Source: JANQIO01 sp043513815
GTDB taxonomy: Bacteria; Pseudomonadota; Gammaproteobacteria; Pseudomonadales; Halieaceae
Direction of reading: 5' to 3'
DNA length: 64,000 nucleotides
NCBI GenBank assembly: GCA_043513815.1
Contig: CP121313.1
Location: 2,728,001 to 2,792,000, forward strand
Below the pieces are notes generated by a model. It saw nothing but the letters and a program-made list of their open reading frames with translations, had not been told where the DNA came from and did no database searches. This document shows positions 51,144 through 59,859 of this stretch, one piece after another. The first letter of the stretch is position 1; the number at the start of each line of letters is the position of its first letter. The position numbers were made by a program, and so were the translations under genes.

Positions 51144-52328
51144 CTAGAGGGAGCCGTCGATGCGCTCGACGATGGTGCCATTGGCGGTACCACCGCCTTC
51201 GCAGATCGCCAGCAGGCCGTACTGCTTGCCGGTGCGGTGCAATTCATGGACCAGTGTGGTCATCAGCTTGGCACCGGTGCTACCCAGCGGATGACCCAGG
51301 GCCTGGGCGCCACCGTTGACGTTGAGTTTACTGATATCGGCACCGGTTCCCTTGACCCAGGCCATGGGCACCGAGCCAAAGGCCTCGTTGACTTCGAACA
51401 GGTCGATGTCGTCCAGACTCATGTTGGCCGTCTCCAGCACTTTCTCGGTGGCCTTGATCGGCCCTTCGAGCATGATGATCGGATCCGTCCCGACCACCGA
51501 CATGGCGACAACTTTCGCCATCGGCTTGAGGCCGTATTTCTCAACCGCTTCGCGATTCGCGACCAGTACCGCAGAGGCGCCGTCGCAGATTTGTGAAGCC
51601 ATGGCCGCGGTAATGGTGCCGCCCTCCTGCAGGGGCTCCAGGCCGCGAATGGCATCCAGGGTGGCGTCCATGCGAATGCCCTCATCCTGGCTGTGCAACT
51701 CGCGGCTGCCGTCTTCCAGCTCCACTTCGATGGGAACGATTTCCTTCTCGAAGCGATTCTCCTCCACCGCCTGCCTGGCCTTGGCGTGAGAGGAGAACGC
51801 AAACTCTTCCAGCTCTTCCTTGCTGATATTGTATTTTTCCACCAGCATCTCGGCGCCGGTGAACTGTGAGAACTGGACGCCCGGATAGCGTTTCTGGATT
51901 TCTTCGCCATAGGGCGTGCCGTGGTCGGCCTTGTAGCCATCGATAATGCTGGCGCCGATGGGCACCTGGGTCATGCTCTCGACGCCACCGGCAATCACCA
52001 GGTCCTGGGTGCCGGACATGACCGCCTGGGCCGCAAAATGAATGGCCTGCTGGCCGGAACCACACTGGCGGTCGACACTGGTGCCTGGAACACTTTCACC
52101 CAGCACGGAGGAAATGCAGACATTGCGTGCCACGTTACTGCTCTGGGCTCCAACCTGGCTGACACAGCCAAAAATCAGGTCATCCACTGATTCCGGATCG
52201 ATGCCGGTGCGCTCCACCAGCGCGTCGACCACTTTGGCGCCAAGGTCGATGGGATGCACCTTCGACAGACGGCCCTTTTTACGGCCGCCGGCACTGCGGA
52301 CTGCGCCACAGATATAGGCTTCACTCAT
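51144..52328 (-). CDS. Acetyl-CoA C-acyltransferase (thiolase)
   Basis: Cleaves 3-ketoacyl-CoA or condenses acyl-CoA. The 394-residue protein has the nucleophile Cys in DRQCGSGQQAIHFAAQ (about 86-101), GGVESMTQVP, NVNGGAQALGHPLGSTGAK with the catalytic His, and the second Cys in AICEGGGTANGT at the end. It resembles broad-specificity degradative thiolases. The start overlaps the end of the aminopeptidase P gene by 4 bases. Confidence 0.92.
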   Translation of the reverse strand: MSEAYICGAVRSAGGRKKGRLSKVHPIDLGAKVVDALVERTGIDPESVDDLIFGCVSQVGAQSSNVARNVCISSVLGESVPGTSVDRQCGSGQQAIHFAAQAVMSGTQDLVIAGGVESMTQVPIGASIIDGYKADHGTPYGEEIQKRYPGVQFSQFTGAEMLVEKYNISKEELEEFAFSSHAKARQAVEENRFEKEIVPIEVELEDGSRELHSQDEGIRMDATLDAIRGLEPLQEGGTITAAMASQICDGASAVLVANREAVEKYGLKPMAKVVAMSVVGTDPIIMLEGPIKATEKVLETANMSLDDIDLFEVNEAFGSVPMAWVKGTGADISKLNVNGGAQALGHPLGSTGAKLMTTLVHELHRTGKQYGLLAICEGGGTANGTIVERIDGSL

Positions 52329-54136
52329 GCTGCTTTCTCTCCTGCGGGTTGAACGGGTTGGGTGGCCTGTTGCAGCCAGGCCAGTTCCTCACCCTCCAGG
52401 TGGGGTGAGAGCTTGTCACGCACCAGGGCGTGGTAATCATTGAGCCAGTGGATTTCAGACGCCGTCATCAGGGAGGGCTCCACCAGGCGCAGGTCGAAGG
52501 GCGCCAGGGTGATCGCCTCGAACTCGTACATGGTGCGGCCGTCATCGCTGTCGATATCGGCCTCGCGCACCACCACCAGATTTTCACAGCGTATACCGTA
52601 GGCGTCGTTCTTGTAGTAGCCGGGCTCGTTGCTGAGCACCATGCCGGGCTTCAGGAAGACTTCACTGGGCGCCTTGGCGATGCGCTGGGGACCCTCGTGC
52701 ACGCTCAGGAAAGCGCCCACTCCGTGGCCGGTGCCATGGTCATAATCCAGACCCTCACGCCACAGGAACATGCGCGCCAGCACATCGAGCTGGGTGCCGG
52801 TGGTGCCCGCGGGGAAGCGCACCTGGTCGAGGGCAATATGGCCTTTCAGCACCAGCGTAAAGCGCTCCCGAACTTCCTGACCGGGGTCACCAATCGCCAC
52901 GGTGCGCGTGATGTCTGTGGTACCGTCGAGGTATTGTCCACCGCTGTCCACCAGGTACACCGAGTCCATGCTGAGGCTGGTTTCCTGCGGGGCATTGGCG
53001 TAGTGGTAATGAGGCAGCGCGGCATTGGCAGAGGCGGCTGAGATGGTCTCAAAACTGACTTCCTGAAAGCGGGCCTGCCCGGCGCGAAAAGTCAGCAGCT
53101 TGTCGGCCAGCTCACTCTCGCTGTGTAAACGGCCGGCGGTCACTTCTGCATCCAGCCAGGCCAGGAATTTCACTTCGGCGACGCCGTCGCGCACATGGGC
53201 GTCGCGCATACCCTGCACTTCCACCGCATTCTTGCAGGCCTTGGGCATCAGCACCGGGTCGTCGGCAGCCAGCAGGGTGGCACCGGCGCGTTCCAGTTCA
53301 AGCTGGCACCAGGCATTGGCCGTGGCCGGATCGGCCATAACAGTCTGGCCCGCCAGCGCCTTGAAGGCTGCCGGGGCTTCCGTCTCGGGGAACACGCTGA
53401 CACCCTCTCCAACGTGCGCTTCAAAGCCCTCGGGAATCTTGTCGGGGTTGGTGAAGAAGTCCAGTCGCCCGTCGCCGTGCAACAATGCAAAACCCAGCAC
53501 CAGCGGCAGGGACGGAATGTCCCGACCGCGGATATTGAGCAACCAGGCGACGCTGTCGGCGGCGAAAATCAGTGCGGCGCTAGCGCCCTCCTCGCGAATG
53601 ACCGCGGCAAGGTCCGCGCGCTTGTCGGCACTGCTGCGGCCAGTGTACTCCTCGTCCAGCAGCATGGCCTTGTGGACCGGCGGAACGGGCCGGTCGCGCC
53701 AGCACTGATCCACCAGGTTGTCAGGGGTTTCCACCAGTTCAATGGCGTGCTTGGCCAGCACTTTCTCTGCCGCCCGGGCCCAGTTGAGGCTATGGGTGCG
53801 TGGGTCATAGCCCACCTTGCTGCCCGCCTCGAGCCGCCCCGCCAACCATTTGATGTGCGGCGTTTCCACGGAATGGAGAATCTCAAACAGGTCCTGGTCC
53901 ACCTGCTGGCGTACCTGCACGGTGTAGCGCCCGTCGGTGAACACGGCTCCGCCCTGCGCCATGACGATGGCCAGCCCTGCAGAACCCGTGAAATCGCTGG
54001 CCCACTGCAGGCGCTCGTTCTCGGGGGGCAGATATTCCCCGAGGTATTCATCCGCCCGCGGCACGATCAACGCATCCAGTTCGCGCTCCGCCATGACGCC
54101 GCGCAATCGGGCCAGTCGTTCGCTTATGTGTTCCAT
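52325..54136 (-). CDS. Aminopeptidase P family (Xaa-Pro aminopeptidase)
   Basis: Cleaves N-terminal residues ahead of proline. The 603-residue protein has the three-domain form found in large aminopeptidase P: two creatinase-type domains (about 1-310) and the pita-bread metallopeptidase domain. The metal ligands are visible: two Asp in DSGGQYLDGTTDITR, the His in GTGHGVGAFLSVHEGP, and Glu in LSNEPGYYK and ENLVVV. It overlaps the thiolase gene by 4 bases and the MBL hydrolase gene by 13. Confidence 0.92.
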   Translation of the reverse strand: MEHISERLARLRGVMAERELDALIVPRADEYLGEYLPPENERLQWASDFTGSAGLAIVMAQGGAVFTDGRYTVQVRQQVDQDLFEILHSVETPHIKWLAGRLEAGSKVGYDPRTHSLNWARAAEKVLAKHAIELVETPDNLVDQCWRDRPVPPVHKAMLLDEEYTGRSSADKRADLAAVIREEGASAALIFAADSVAWLLNIRGRDIPSLPLVLGFALLHGDGRLDFFTNPDKIPEGFEAHVGEGVSVFPETEAPAAFKALAGQTVMADPATANAWCQLELERAGATLLAADDPVLMPKACKNAVEVQGMRDAHVRDGVAEVKFLAWLDAEVTAGRLHSESELADKLLTFRAGQARFQEVSFETISAASANAALPHYHYANAPQETSLSMDSVYLVDSGGQYLDGTTDITRTVAIGDPGQEVRERFTLVLKGHIALDQVRFPAGTTGTQLDVLARMFLWREGLDYDHGTGHGVGAFLSVHEGPQRIAKAPSEVFLKPGMVLSNEPGYYKNDAYGIRCENLVVVREADIDSDDGRTMYEFEAITLAPFDLRLVEPSLMTASEIHWLNDYHALVRDKLSPHLEGEELAWLQQATQPVQPAGEKAA

Positions 54137-55230
54137 GACTCGTCCTCAAAAATATCAGTTACCTGTGAATACCAGTCCACGCCCTCGGCATCGCGCTGGC
54201 GCTGCACCAGGCGCCGGCCCATCAGGCAGTTGAGGTGCGCCAGCGTCTCGCCGATGGCGAGCTGGATGGAATTGTCGTCAATCTCGCGTTTGAACAGCGG
54301 TGCAAAACAGTCCACCGCCCGCCGCGGCTCGGCCAGATACTCCCAGAGCCGATCCAGGTCGCGCTCGTGGCCCTCGATAATCTGGGTGAGGCGAACGTGC
54401 AGCCCGTAGAATGGGGCCTCATGGGCCGGCAGCACCAGCACATCGTCGGGCACGATCTCACGGATATTGGCGCTGGACAGCAACCAGTCGCGCAAATTGT
54501 CGCCGTTGGGCTCGGTGGGAAATACACTCACATTGGGCGTGATGCGAGGCAGCACCTGGTCACCGGAAATCAACAGCTTGAGTGCCGGACAGTACAGGGC
54601 TATGTGCTCCGGCGAATGGCCGCTACCGGGCACCAGCTGCCAGTAGCGGTCGTCGATACGGAGGGTGTCGCCACCGCGAATGCGGCGATAGCCGTCGGGC
54701 AGCCGATGTACGGCGCGACCGAAACCGCCGAAGCGCTTGCTGTAGTCATCCAGCTGGTGCTGGCTGAAGCCCGCGGCGCGGTAAAAGTTGAGGCCCGCCT
54801 GGGGCGCCTCGCGGCCGGTATCACTGACCAGTGAGCGGCACATGAGGAACTCGGCCCGCGACATCCACAGCTCGCAGTCGAAGCGTTCGCAGAGCCAGCC
54901 GGCCAGCCCGACGTGGTCCGGGTGCATGTGGGTACAAATTACCCGGGTCACCCGCTCCCCCGCCATGAAGCCCGCGAACAGGCCCTCCCACTGCTCCCGG
55001 GCAGAGTCCAGCGCCAGGCAGGTGTCGACGATGGTCCAGCCGTCGCCGTCCCGCAGAAGCCACAGGTTGATGTGATCGAGGGACATGGGCATGGAAAACC
55101 GCACCCAATAGACCCCCTCTGCCACCTTGACCGGCACACCGCGCTCCGGGTCGGCCTTGCGACCCCAGGGGTAACTGAGGCCGTGAACGGTCTCTGAAGC
55201 TTTGTCCAAGTGAGGGATTTCCTGCTGCAT
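54124..55230 (-). CDS. Metallo-beta-lactamase-fold hydrolase
   Basis: A 368-residue MBL-fold protein with the zinc motif THMHPDHVGLAGWL near residue 105 and a later His in GSGHSPEHIALYCP. The order resembles thioesterase- or glyoxalase-like members of the family. Start is placed at ATG 55230 (MQQEIPHLDKASETVHG); the longer frame begins in non-coding sequence. It heads the unit with aminopeptidase P and thiolase and is divergent from PPDK. Confidence 0.82.
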   Translation of the reverse strand: MQQEIPHLDKASETVHGLSYPWGRKADPERGVPVKVAEGVYWVRFSMPMSLDHINLWLLRDGDGWTIVDTCLALDSAREQWEGLFAGFMAGERVTRVICTHMHPDHVGLAGWLCERFDCELWMSRAEFLMCRSLVSDTGREAPQAGLNFYRAAGFSQHQLDDYSKRFGGFGRAVHRLPDGYRRIRGGDTLRIDDRYWQLVPGSGHSPEHIALYCPALKLLISGDQVLPRITPNVSVFPTEPNGDNLRDWLLSSANIREIVPDDVLVLPAHEAPFYGLHVRLTQIIEGHERDLDRLWEYLAEPRRAVDCFAPLFKREIDDNSIQLAIGETLAHLNCLMGRRLVQRQRDAEGVDWYSQVTDIFEDESWNT

Positions 55231-55371
55231 CAAAACAGCCGCGCAGTATACTACGCGGCTGAAGCAATTGGACAACCGGCACCAAAGGCACCTCTACACA
55301 ACTCGGCAATGCTCATGGTCTTGGGCAAGTCGTCACCGAGGTGCCGCAACCGCCACACAACTGGAGACACC

Positions 55372-57978
55372 ATGGCTAAACGCGTATACCTGTTTAACGA
55401 GGGCAGCAAGGACGACCGCGACCTGCTCGGCGGCAAGGGTGCCAACCTCTGCGAAATGACCAGCCTGGGGCTGCCGGTCCCTTTCGGCTTCATTATTACC
55501 ACGCCCACCTGTCGGGAGTTTTTCGACGGCGGCAACAAGCTACCGGGCAAGCTTGAATCCGAGTACCGGGTGGCGCTGTCCCTGGTGGAGGAGCACATGG
55601 GCGCCCGCTTCGGTGACCCGGACAACCCGCTGTTGTTCTCGGTGCGCTCCGGCGCCCCGGTCTCCATGCCCGGAATGATGAACACCATCCTCAACCTGGG
55701 TATGAACGACGACATCGTCGAGGGCATGGCCCGCAAGACCGGCAACCCGCGCTTTGCCTACGACTCCTACCGGCGCTTTATCCAGATGTACGCCGACGTG
55801 GTTATGGGGGCCGAAGACGAGCAGTTCGAGGAGGTCATCGAGGAACACAAGGCGGCCGCCGGCAAGAAGCTGGACACCGAGATGACCGCCGAGGACTGGC
55901 AGGCGGTGGTGGAGCGTTTCAAAACCCTGGTGGATTTTCCACAGGACCCCCACGCCCAGCTCAAGGCCGCCGTTGAAGCGGTATTCCTGTCCTGGAACAC
56001 TCCCCGCGCCATCGTCTACCGGGAGATGAACAATATTGATGACGACCTGGGCACCGCCGTGTGTGTCCAGTCCATGGTGTTCGGCAATTTTGGGGAAACC
56101 TCCGGCTCCGGCGTGGCCTTTACCCGCAACCCCTCCACCGGCGAAGACACGTTTTTCGGCGAATACCTCGCCAACGCCGCCGGTGAAGACGTGGTGGCCG
56201 GTATTCGTACTCCCCTCCCCATCACCGCCCTGGAAGACACCCTGCCCGAGGTTTACCAGCAGCTGTTTGAAGCCCAGGCCCTGCTGGAACGCCACTACCG
56301 GGATATGCAGGACCTGGAGTTCACCGTCCAGGAAGGCCGCCTGTACATGCTGCAGACTCGATCCGGCAAGCGTACCGGTCGCGCCTCGGTAAAAATCGCC
56401 GTGGACATGGTGAAGGAAGACCTGATCACCGAGAAAGAGGCCCTGCTGCGGGTCTCACCGGAACACGTGGAGGCCTTCCTGCACCCGATGGTAGACCCGG
56501 CCGCCAAGCGGGATGTTGTCGCCAGGGGCCTGCCCGCCAGCCCGGGCGGCGCTACCGGACAGGTGGTGTTTTCCGCCGACGAGGCGGTCGCGGTAGCCAA
56601 AGACGGCACACCGGTTGTGCTGGTGCGACGCGAAACAACCCCCGAGGATATTCACGGCATGAAAGTGGCCGAAGGCATTCTCACCGAGCTGGGCGGCATG
56701 ACCTCGCACGCGGCGGTAGTAGCACGCGGCATGGGCGTCTGCGCCATCACCGGCTGCGAAAACCTGAACCTGGATTACAAGGCCGGCACGGTCACCACCG
56801 ACGACGGCGTGGTCATCAATCGCGGCGATACCATCACCCTGGACGGCTCCACCGGTGAGGTAATGTTGGGGGATATACCCAAGACGGAGGCCTCTTCGTC
56901 CGATGATTTCCAGACCCTGCTGACCTGGGCCGACAAGCACCGCCGCCTCAAGGTGCGGGCCAACGCCGAGACCCCGGAAGACGCCGCCAAGGCACGCGAA
57001 CTGGGCGCCGAGGGCATTGGCCTTTGCCGCACCGAGCATATGTTCTTCGACGCCGAGCGTATCGACCAGATGCGCGGCATGATTCTCGCCGAAAGCAAGG
57101 AGGAGCGCAGCGAATACCTGGCGAAACTGCTGGAGTTCCAGCGCGCGGACATGCTCGCGCTGTTCGAGGTCATGGATGGCCTGCCTGTAACCGTGCGCCT
57201 GCTGGACCCGCCCCTGCACGAATTCCTGCCCCATGACGAAGAAGACCTGGTGGCCCTGTCAAAGCGCATTGGCAAGTCGGTAGATGTGGTCCGCGAGCGC
57301 ACCCAGAGCCTGCAGGAAGTAAACCCCATGCTGGGCTTCCGCGGCTGCCGCCTGTCCATCGTCTACCCGGAAATCACAGTGATGCAGGTAGAAGCCATCA
57401 TCTCCGCTGCTATCCTGGCCAAGGAGAAAGGCTTCAACCCCTACCCGGAAATCATGATTCCGCTGGTGGTCAACGTGCGGGAAATTCGCCGCATCACCGA
57501 GGTGATCGAGAAAGGCATTCTCAAGGCGATGGAAGAAAAGCAGATCTCCATCCCCTACAAGATCGGCACCATGATGGAAACACCGAGGGCCTGCCTGGGC
57601 GCCAAGCGCCTGGCGCCGGCAGTGGAGTTCATGAGCTTTGGCACCAATGACCTCACCCAGATGACCTACGGCTTCTCGCGGGACGATGTGGGCAAGTTTA
57701 TCGGTGACTACCTGGATCGGAAAATTGTCGAGCAGGATCCCTTCGTCTCCCTTGATCAACGCGCAGTGGGTCGCCTGATGAAGATGGCCATCAAGGACAG
57801 CAAGCTCGGCCGCAAGGGCATCAAGTACGGTATCTGCGGTGAACACGGCGGCGACCCCAAGTCGATCCGCTTCTGCCACGAAATCGGCCTGGACTATGTC
57901 AGCTGCTCTCCCTACCGGGTGCCGGTGGCGCGCATTGCCGCCGCCCAGGCCAACGTGCTGGAACCGGTACCGGAATAA
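55372..57978 (+). CDS. ppdK: Pyruvate, phosphate dikinase
   Basis: Converts pyruvate, ATP and phosphate to phosphoenolpyruvate, AMP and pyrophosphate. The 868-residue protein has the ATP-grasp domain (LLGGKGANLCEM near the start, SVRSGAPVSMPGMMNTILNL, DTFFGEYL), the central phospho-His loop GGMTSHAAVVARGMG, and the C-terminal PEP/pyruvate domain with GLCRTEHMF and the end segment YGICGEHGGDPKSIRF. CTGGAGAC precedes the ATG at 55372; the longer frame to 55210 lies antisense to the MBL gene start. Full-length for the family. Confidence 0.96.
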   Translation: MAKRVYLFNEGSKDDRDLLGGKGANLCEMTSLGLPVPFGFIITTPTCREFFDGGNKLPGKLESEYRVALSLVEEHMGARFGDPDNPLLFSVRSGAPVSMPGMMNTILNLGMNDDIVEGMARKTGNPRFAYDSYRRFIQMYADVVMGAEDEQFEEVIEEHKAAAGKKLDTEMTAEDWQAVVERFKTLVDFPQDPHAQLKAAVEAVFLSWNTPRAIVYREMNNIDDDLGTAVCVQSMVFGNFGETSGSGVAFTRNPSTGEDTFFGEYLANAAGEDVVAGIRTPLPITALEDTLPEVYQQLFEAQALLERHYRDMQDLEFTVQEGRLYMLQTRSGKRTGRASVKIAVDMVKEDLITEKEALLRVSPEHVEAFLHPMVDPAAKRDVVARGLPASPGGATGQVVFSADEAVAVAKDGTPVVLVRRETTPEDIHGMKVAEGILTELGGMTSHAAVVARGMGVCAITGCENLNLDYKAGTVTTDDGVVINRGDTITLDGSTGEVMLGDIPKTEASSSDDFQTLLTWADKHRRLKVRANAETPEDAAKARELGAEGIGLCRTEHMFFDAERIDQMRGMILAESKEERSEYLAKLLEFQRADMLALFEVMDGLPVTVRLLDPPLHEFLPHDEEDLVALSKRIGKSVDVVRERTQSLQEVNPMLGFRGCRLSIVYPEITVMQVEAIISAAILAKEKGFNPYPEIMIPLVVNVREIRRITEVIEKGILKAMEEKQISIPYKIGTMMETPRACLGAKRLAPAVEFMSFGTNDLTQMTYGFSRDDVGKFIGDYLDRKIVEQDPFVSLDQRAVGRLMKMAIKDSKLGRKGIKYGICGEHGGDPKSIRFCHEIGLDYVSCSPYRVPVARIAAAQANVLEPVPE

Positions 57979-57999
57979 AGCTTTAGCTAGTCTTCCGGT
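57969..57999. terminator. Hairpin at a convergent gene junction
   Basis: ACCGGAA at 57969-57975 and TTCCGGT at 57993-57999 form a 7-bp stem around a 17-base loop. The stops of ppdK (57976-57978) and the winged-helix gene (57987-57989) lie in the loop. No T-run follows; a bidirectional terminator is possible. Confidence 0.4.
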
Positions 58000-58319
58000 G
58001 ACTGCTGCTCGCCGCCGGTCATTAGTACCTGCATCTGGTCAATCCATGCCAGCCAGGCCTTGCGTCCGCTGGCGGTGAGGTGGATGCGGGTCTGCGGACG
58101 CCGGCCGACATAGGTCTTTTCCTGCTTTACATAGCCCGCCTCTTCCAGCTTGCGCAAGTGTGTAGACAGGTTGCCGTCCGTGGCCTGCACCTTGTCGCGG
58201 AGTTCGCCGAAAATGGCCGGGCTTACAGTAGACAGATAGGCCATGATGCCGAGGCGCAGACGCCCATGAATGACATCATCTATGCCGGTATGGTCGAAGG
58301 GGTTATCGGACCCGGCCAT
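57987..58319 (-). CDS. Winged-helix transcriptional regulator
   Basis: A 110-residue DNA-binding protein of the winged-helix type related to MarR/ArsR-like HTH_34 proteins. The helix-turn-helix is FGELRDKVQATDGNLSTHL followed by RKLEEAGYV, with the wing QEKTYVGRRPQTRIHLT. It is the last gene of a three-gene unit behind the CPBP protease and a membrane protein, and probably regulates that unit through the repeats at 59664-59702. Confidence 0.83.
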   Translation of the reverse strand: MAGSDNPFDHTGIDDVIHGRLRLGIMAYLSTVSPAIFGELRDKVQATDGNLSTHLRKLEEAGYVKQEKTYVGRRPQTRIHLTASGRKAWLAWIDQMQVLMTGGEQQSPED

Positions 58320-58321
58320 GT

Positions 58322-58948
58322 TTATTGCTCAACACCCGCCGGTTCCGCGCGCAACAGCAGGCACCCGGGCACAAACGCGGTAATAAACATACCCAGCGCG
58401 GCCAGCAACCAGCTGACGGCCGTTCCGGTGACAAGGGTGACCACAACCACCATCAGCATCGCGATCACCCCGGCATTCCGCAACACACTAGAGTGCGCGA
58501 TGACCCCCGTGGTGAGCAGTGCAATGGCATAGCCTGAAAATACCAGAGGCAACGAGCTATCAAAGCCGCGGTCCAGGTGGCCTTGAGCCAGCGACTTGAC
58601 CACCAGCGCCGCAAAGTAGGCAAAAATAGCAGTCGCGGCGACGTTCCAGATAACAAGCTCGACTCTGTTACCGACGGCGGCCGCCCCGGGCTTGTCGTCG
58701 GGAAATCGCCACGATAGCCAACCCTGGCCCAGCATTCCCAGCACCGCGAAGCCGATCCACAGCCAGCCCGGATTGGCCTGCCCCAGCCCCAGGGTGCCCG
58801 AAACAATCAGGTAATGAAAAGTGTAAGTGCAGGACAACAGGCCGCCCCACCAGACCAGAAAGCGCCCACCCAGGGGCGCAGAACTGCGGCCCGACTCGGC
58901 GAGCCGCCTGAGATATTCAATGTCATGTTGTGTTTGCTCGTTTTCCAC
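58322..58948 (-). CDS. Membrane protein of unknown function
   Basis: A 208-residue protein with about five or six hydrophobic helices after a polar N-terminus (MENEQTQHDIEYLRRLAESG). The short SGRSSAPLGGRFLVWWGGLL segment marks the first helix. It lies 2 bases before the winged-helix gene and 40 after the CPBP gene, so it is one transcript with them. Such membrane/winged-helix pairs are common, with no known function. Confidence 0.7.
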   Translation of the reverse strand: MENEQTQHDIEYLRRLAESGRSSAPLGGRFLVWWGGLLSCTYTFHYLIVSGTLGLGQANPGWLWIGFAVLGMLGQGWLSWRFPDDKPGAAAVGNRVELVIWNVAATAIFAYFAALVVKSLAQGHLDRGFDSSLPLVFSGYAIALLTTGVIAHSSVLRNAGVIAMLMVVVVTLVTGTAVSWLLAALGMFITAFVPGCLLLRAEPAGVEQ

Positions 58949-58988
58949 GGTGCTCTCCCGTTTGCCTGGCTATCAGTTTTAGTCGTTG

Positions 58989-59645
58989 CTAGTGCTGCCT
59001 ACGGATTCCGTCTAATTCAGGGCCGGCGCTATGTGCCGCTGGCTGCCAAAGCCCGATACCGTCCTCCAGGGCCGCGCGTATCAAGCCCGGCTCCGCCAGC
59101 CCGGTCATTACGAAATGCGCGACGACACAGGGCGCGAGGCTTCGGTCAGCCAGCAGATAGACGATGCCGAGGGCCAGACCGACAAGCGTGGTGGAGACCG
59201 CAGCGTTGACGCCGGCCTTCCACGAGTGAAGCCCCCAGAAAAGATGGACCAGACCAAATGTCACACCCGCTGCCAGCACCTGCAGTACAGGCCCCATCTT
59301 CGCCCTGTCCAGAAAATCCATAACCAGGCGCCGGAACACCACCTCCTCAACGATGGCTGCCCCTACTGCGGCGACCAGCGCGAGCAGTTTGAGTCCGTCC
59401 AGCCTGAACATGTGCGCTTTTACCGGTGGCAGGCGCCGCACGCTGATCACGTACCAGAGCGTGACCGCGGCGGCGAAAATCCAGGCCAGCGGCCCTCCCT
59501 GCTCGCCCGCTGCAAACCCGAGGTACCGGGGAACCCTCTCCCACTGATTGCCAAACAACAGCCAGAGGATTACGGCGAAGGACAGCACCAGGCCGATGAG
59601 TAAAATGCCGGTACGCCGTACAACTGCATTCTGCGCGGATGCCAT
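58989..59645 (-). CDS. CPBP-family intramembrane metalloprotease
   Basis: A 218-residue membrane protein of the CPBP (CAAX protease and bacteriocin-processing, Abi) family. Catalytic motif 1 is EEVVFR (100-105), motif 2 is FGLVH (130-134). ATG 59645 has AGGAGG 6 bases before it. It opens the three-gene unit. Known roles in bacteria are bacteriocin self-immunity or peptide processing; no bacteriocin gene is nearby. Confidence 0.85.
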   Translation of the reverse strand: MASAQNAVVRRTGILLIGLVLSFAVILWLLFGNQWERVPRYLGFAAGEQGGPLAWIFAAAVTLWYVISVRRLPPVKAHMFRLDGLKLLALVAAVGAAIVEEVVFRRLVMDFLDRAKMGPVLQVLAAGVTFGLVHLFWGLHSWKAGVNAAVSTTLVGLALGIVYLLADRSLAPCVVAHFVMTGLAEPGLIRAALEDGIGLWQPAAHSAGPELDGIRRQH

Positions 59646-59663
59646 GGGAAACCTCCTGGCGCC

Positions 59664-59702
59664 AAGTACTTTGTTTTTCAAAGTATAAGTACTTTCAAAG
59701 TA
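59664..59702. promoter_or_regulatory. Paired operator-like repeats upstream of the CPBP unit
   Basis: AAGTACTT occurs at 59664-59671 and 59687-59694 (23 bp apart), and CAAAGTA at 59679-59685 and 59696-59702. Together they form overlapping direct and inverted copies of an AAGTACTTTG element. They lie 19-57 bases upstream of the CPBP start, a likely site for the winged-helix regulator of the same unit. Confidence 0.55.
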
Positions 59703-59859
59703 AATGCCAGCCCGGCGAGAATTTTTTTGCAAAAGGGTAATGACTGCAGCGTCGACCCACACGCAACGCGGCGCCAATCACCAGCGATGCCGACTACGGT
59801 CGTGGGGAAGCCGCCCTGAGACTATGTCGCCAGTCCCGAGACGGTGCGCGGGAGCGATA

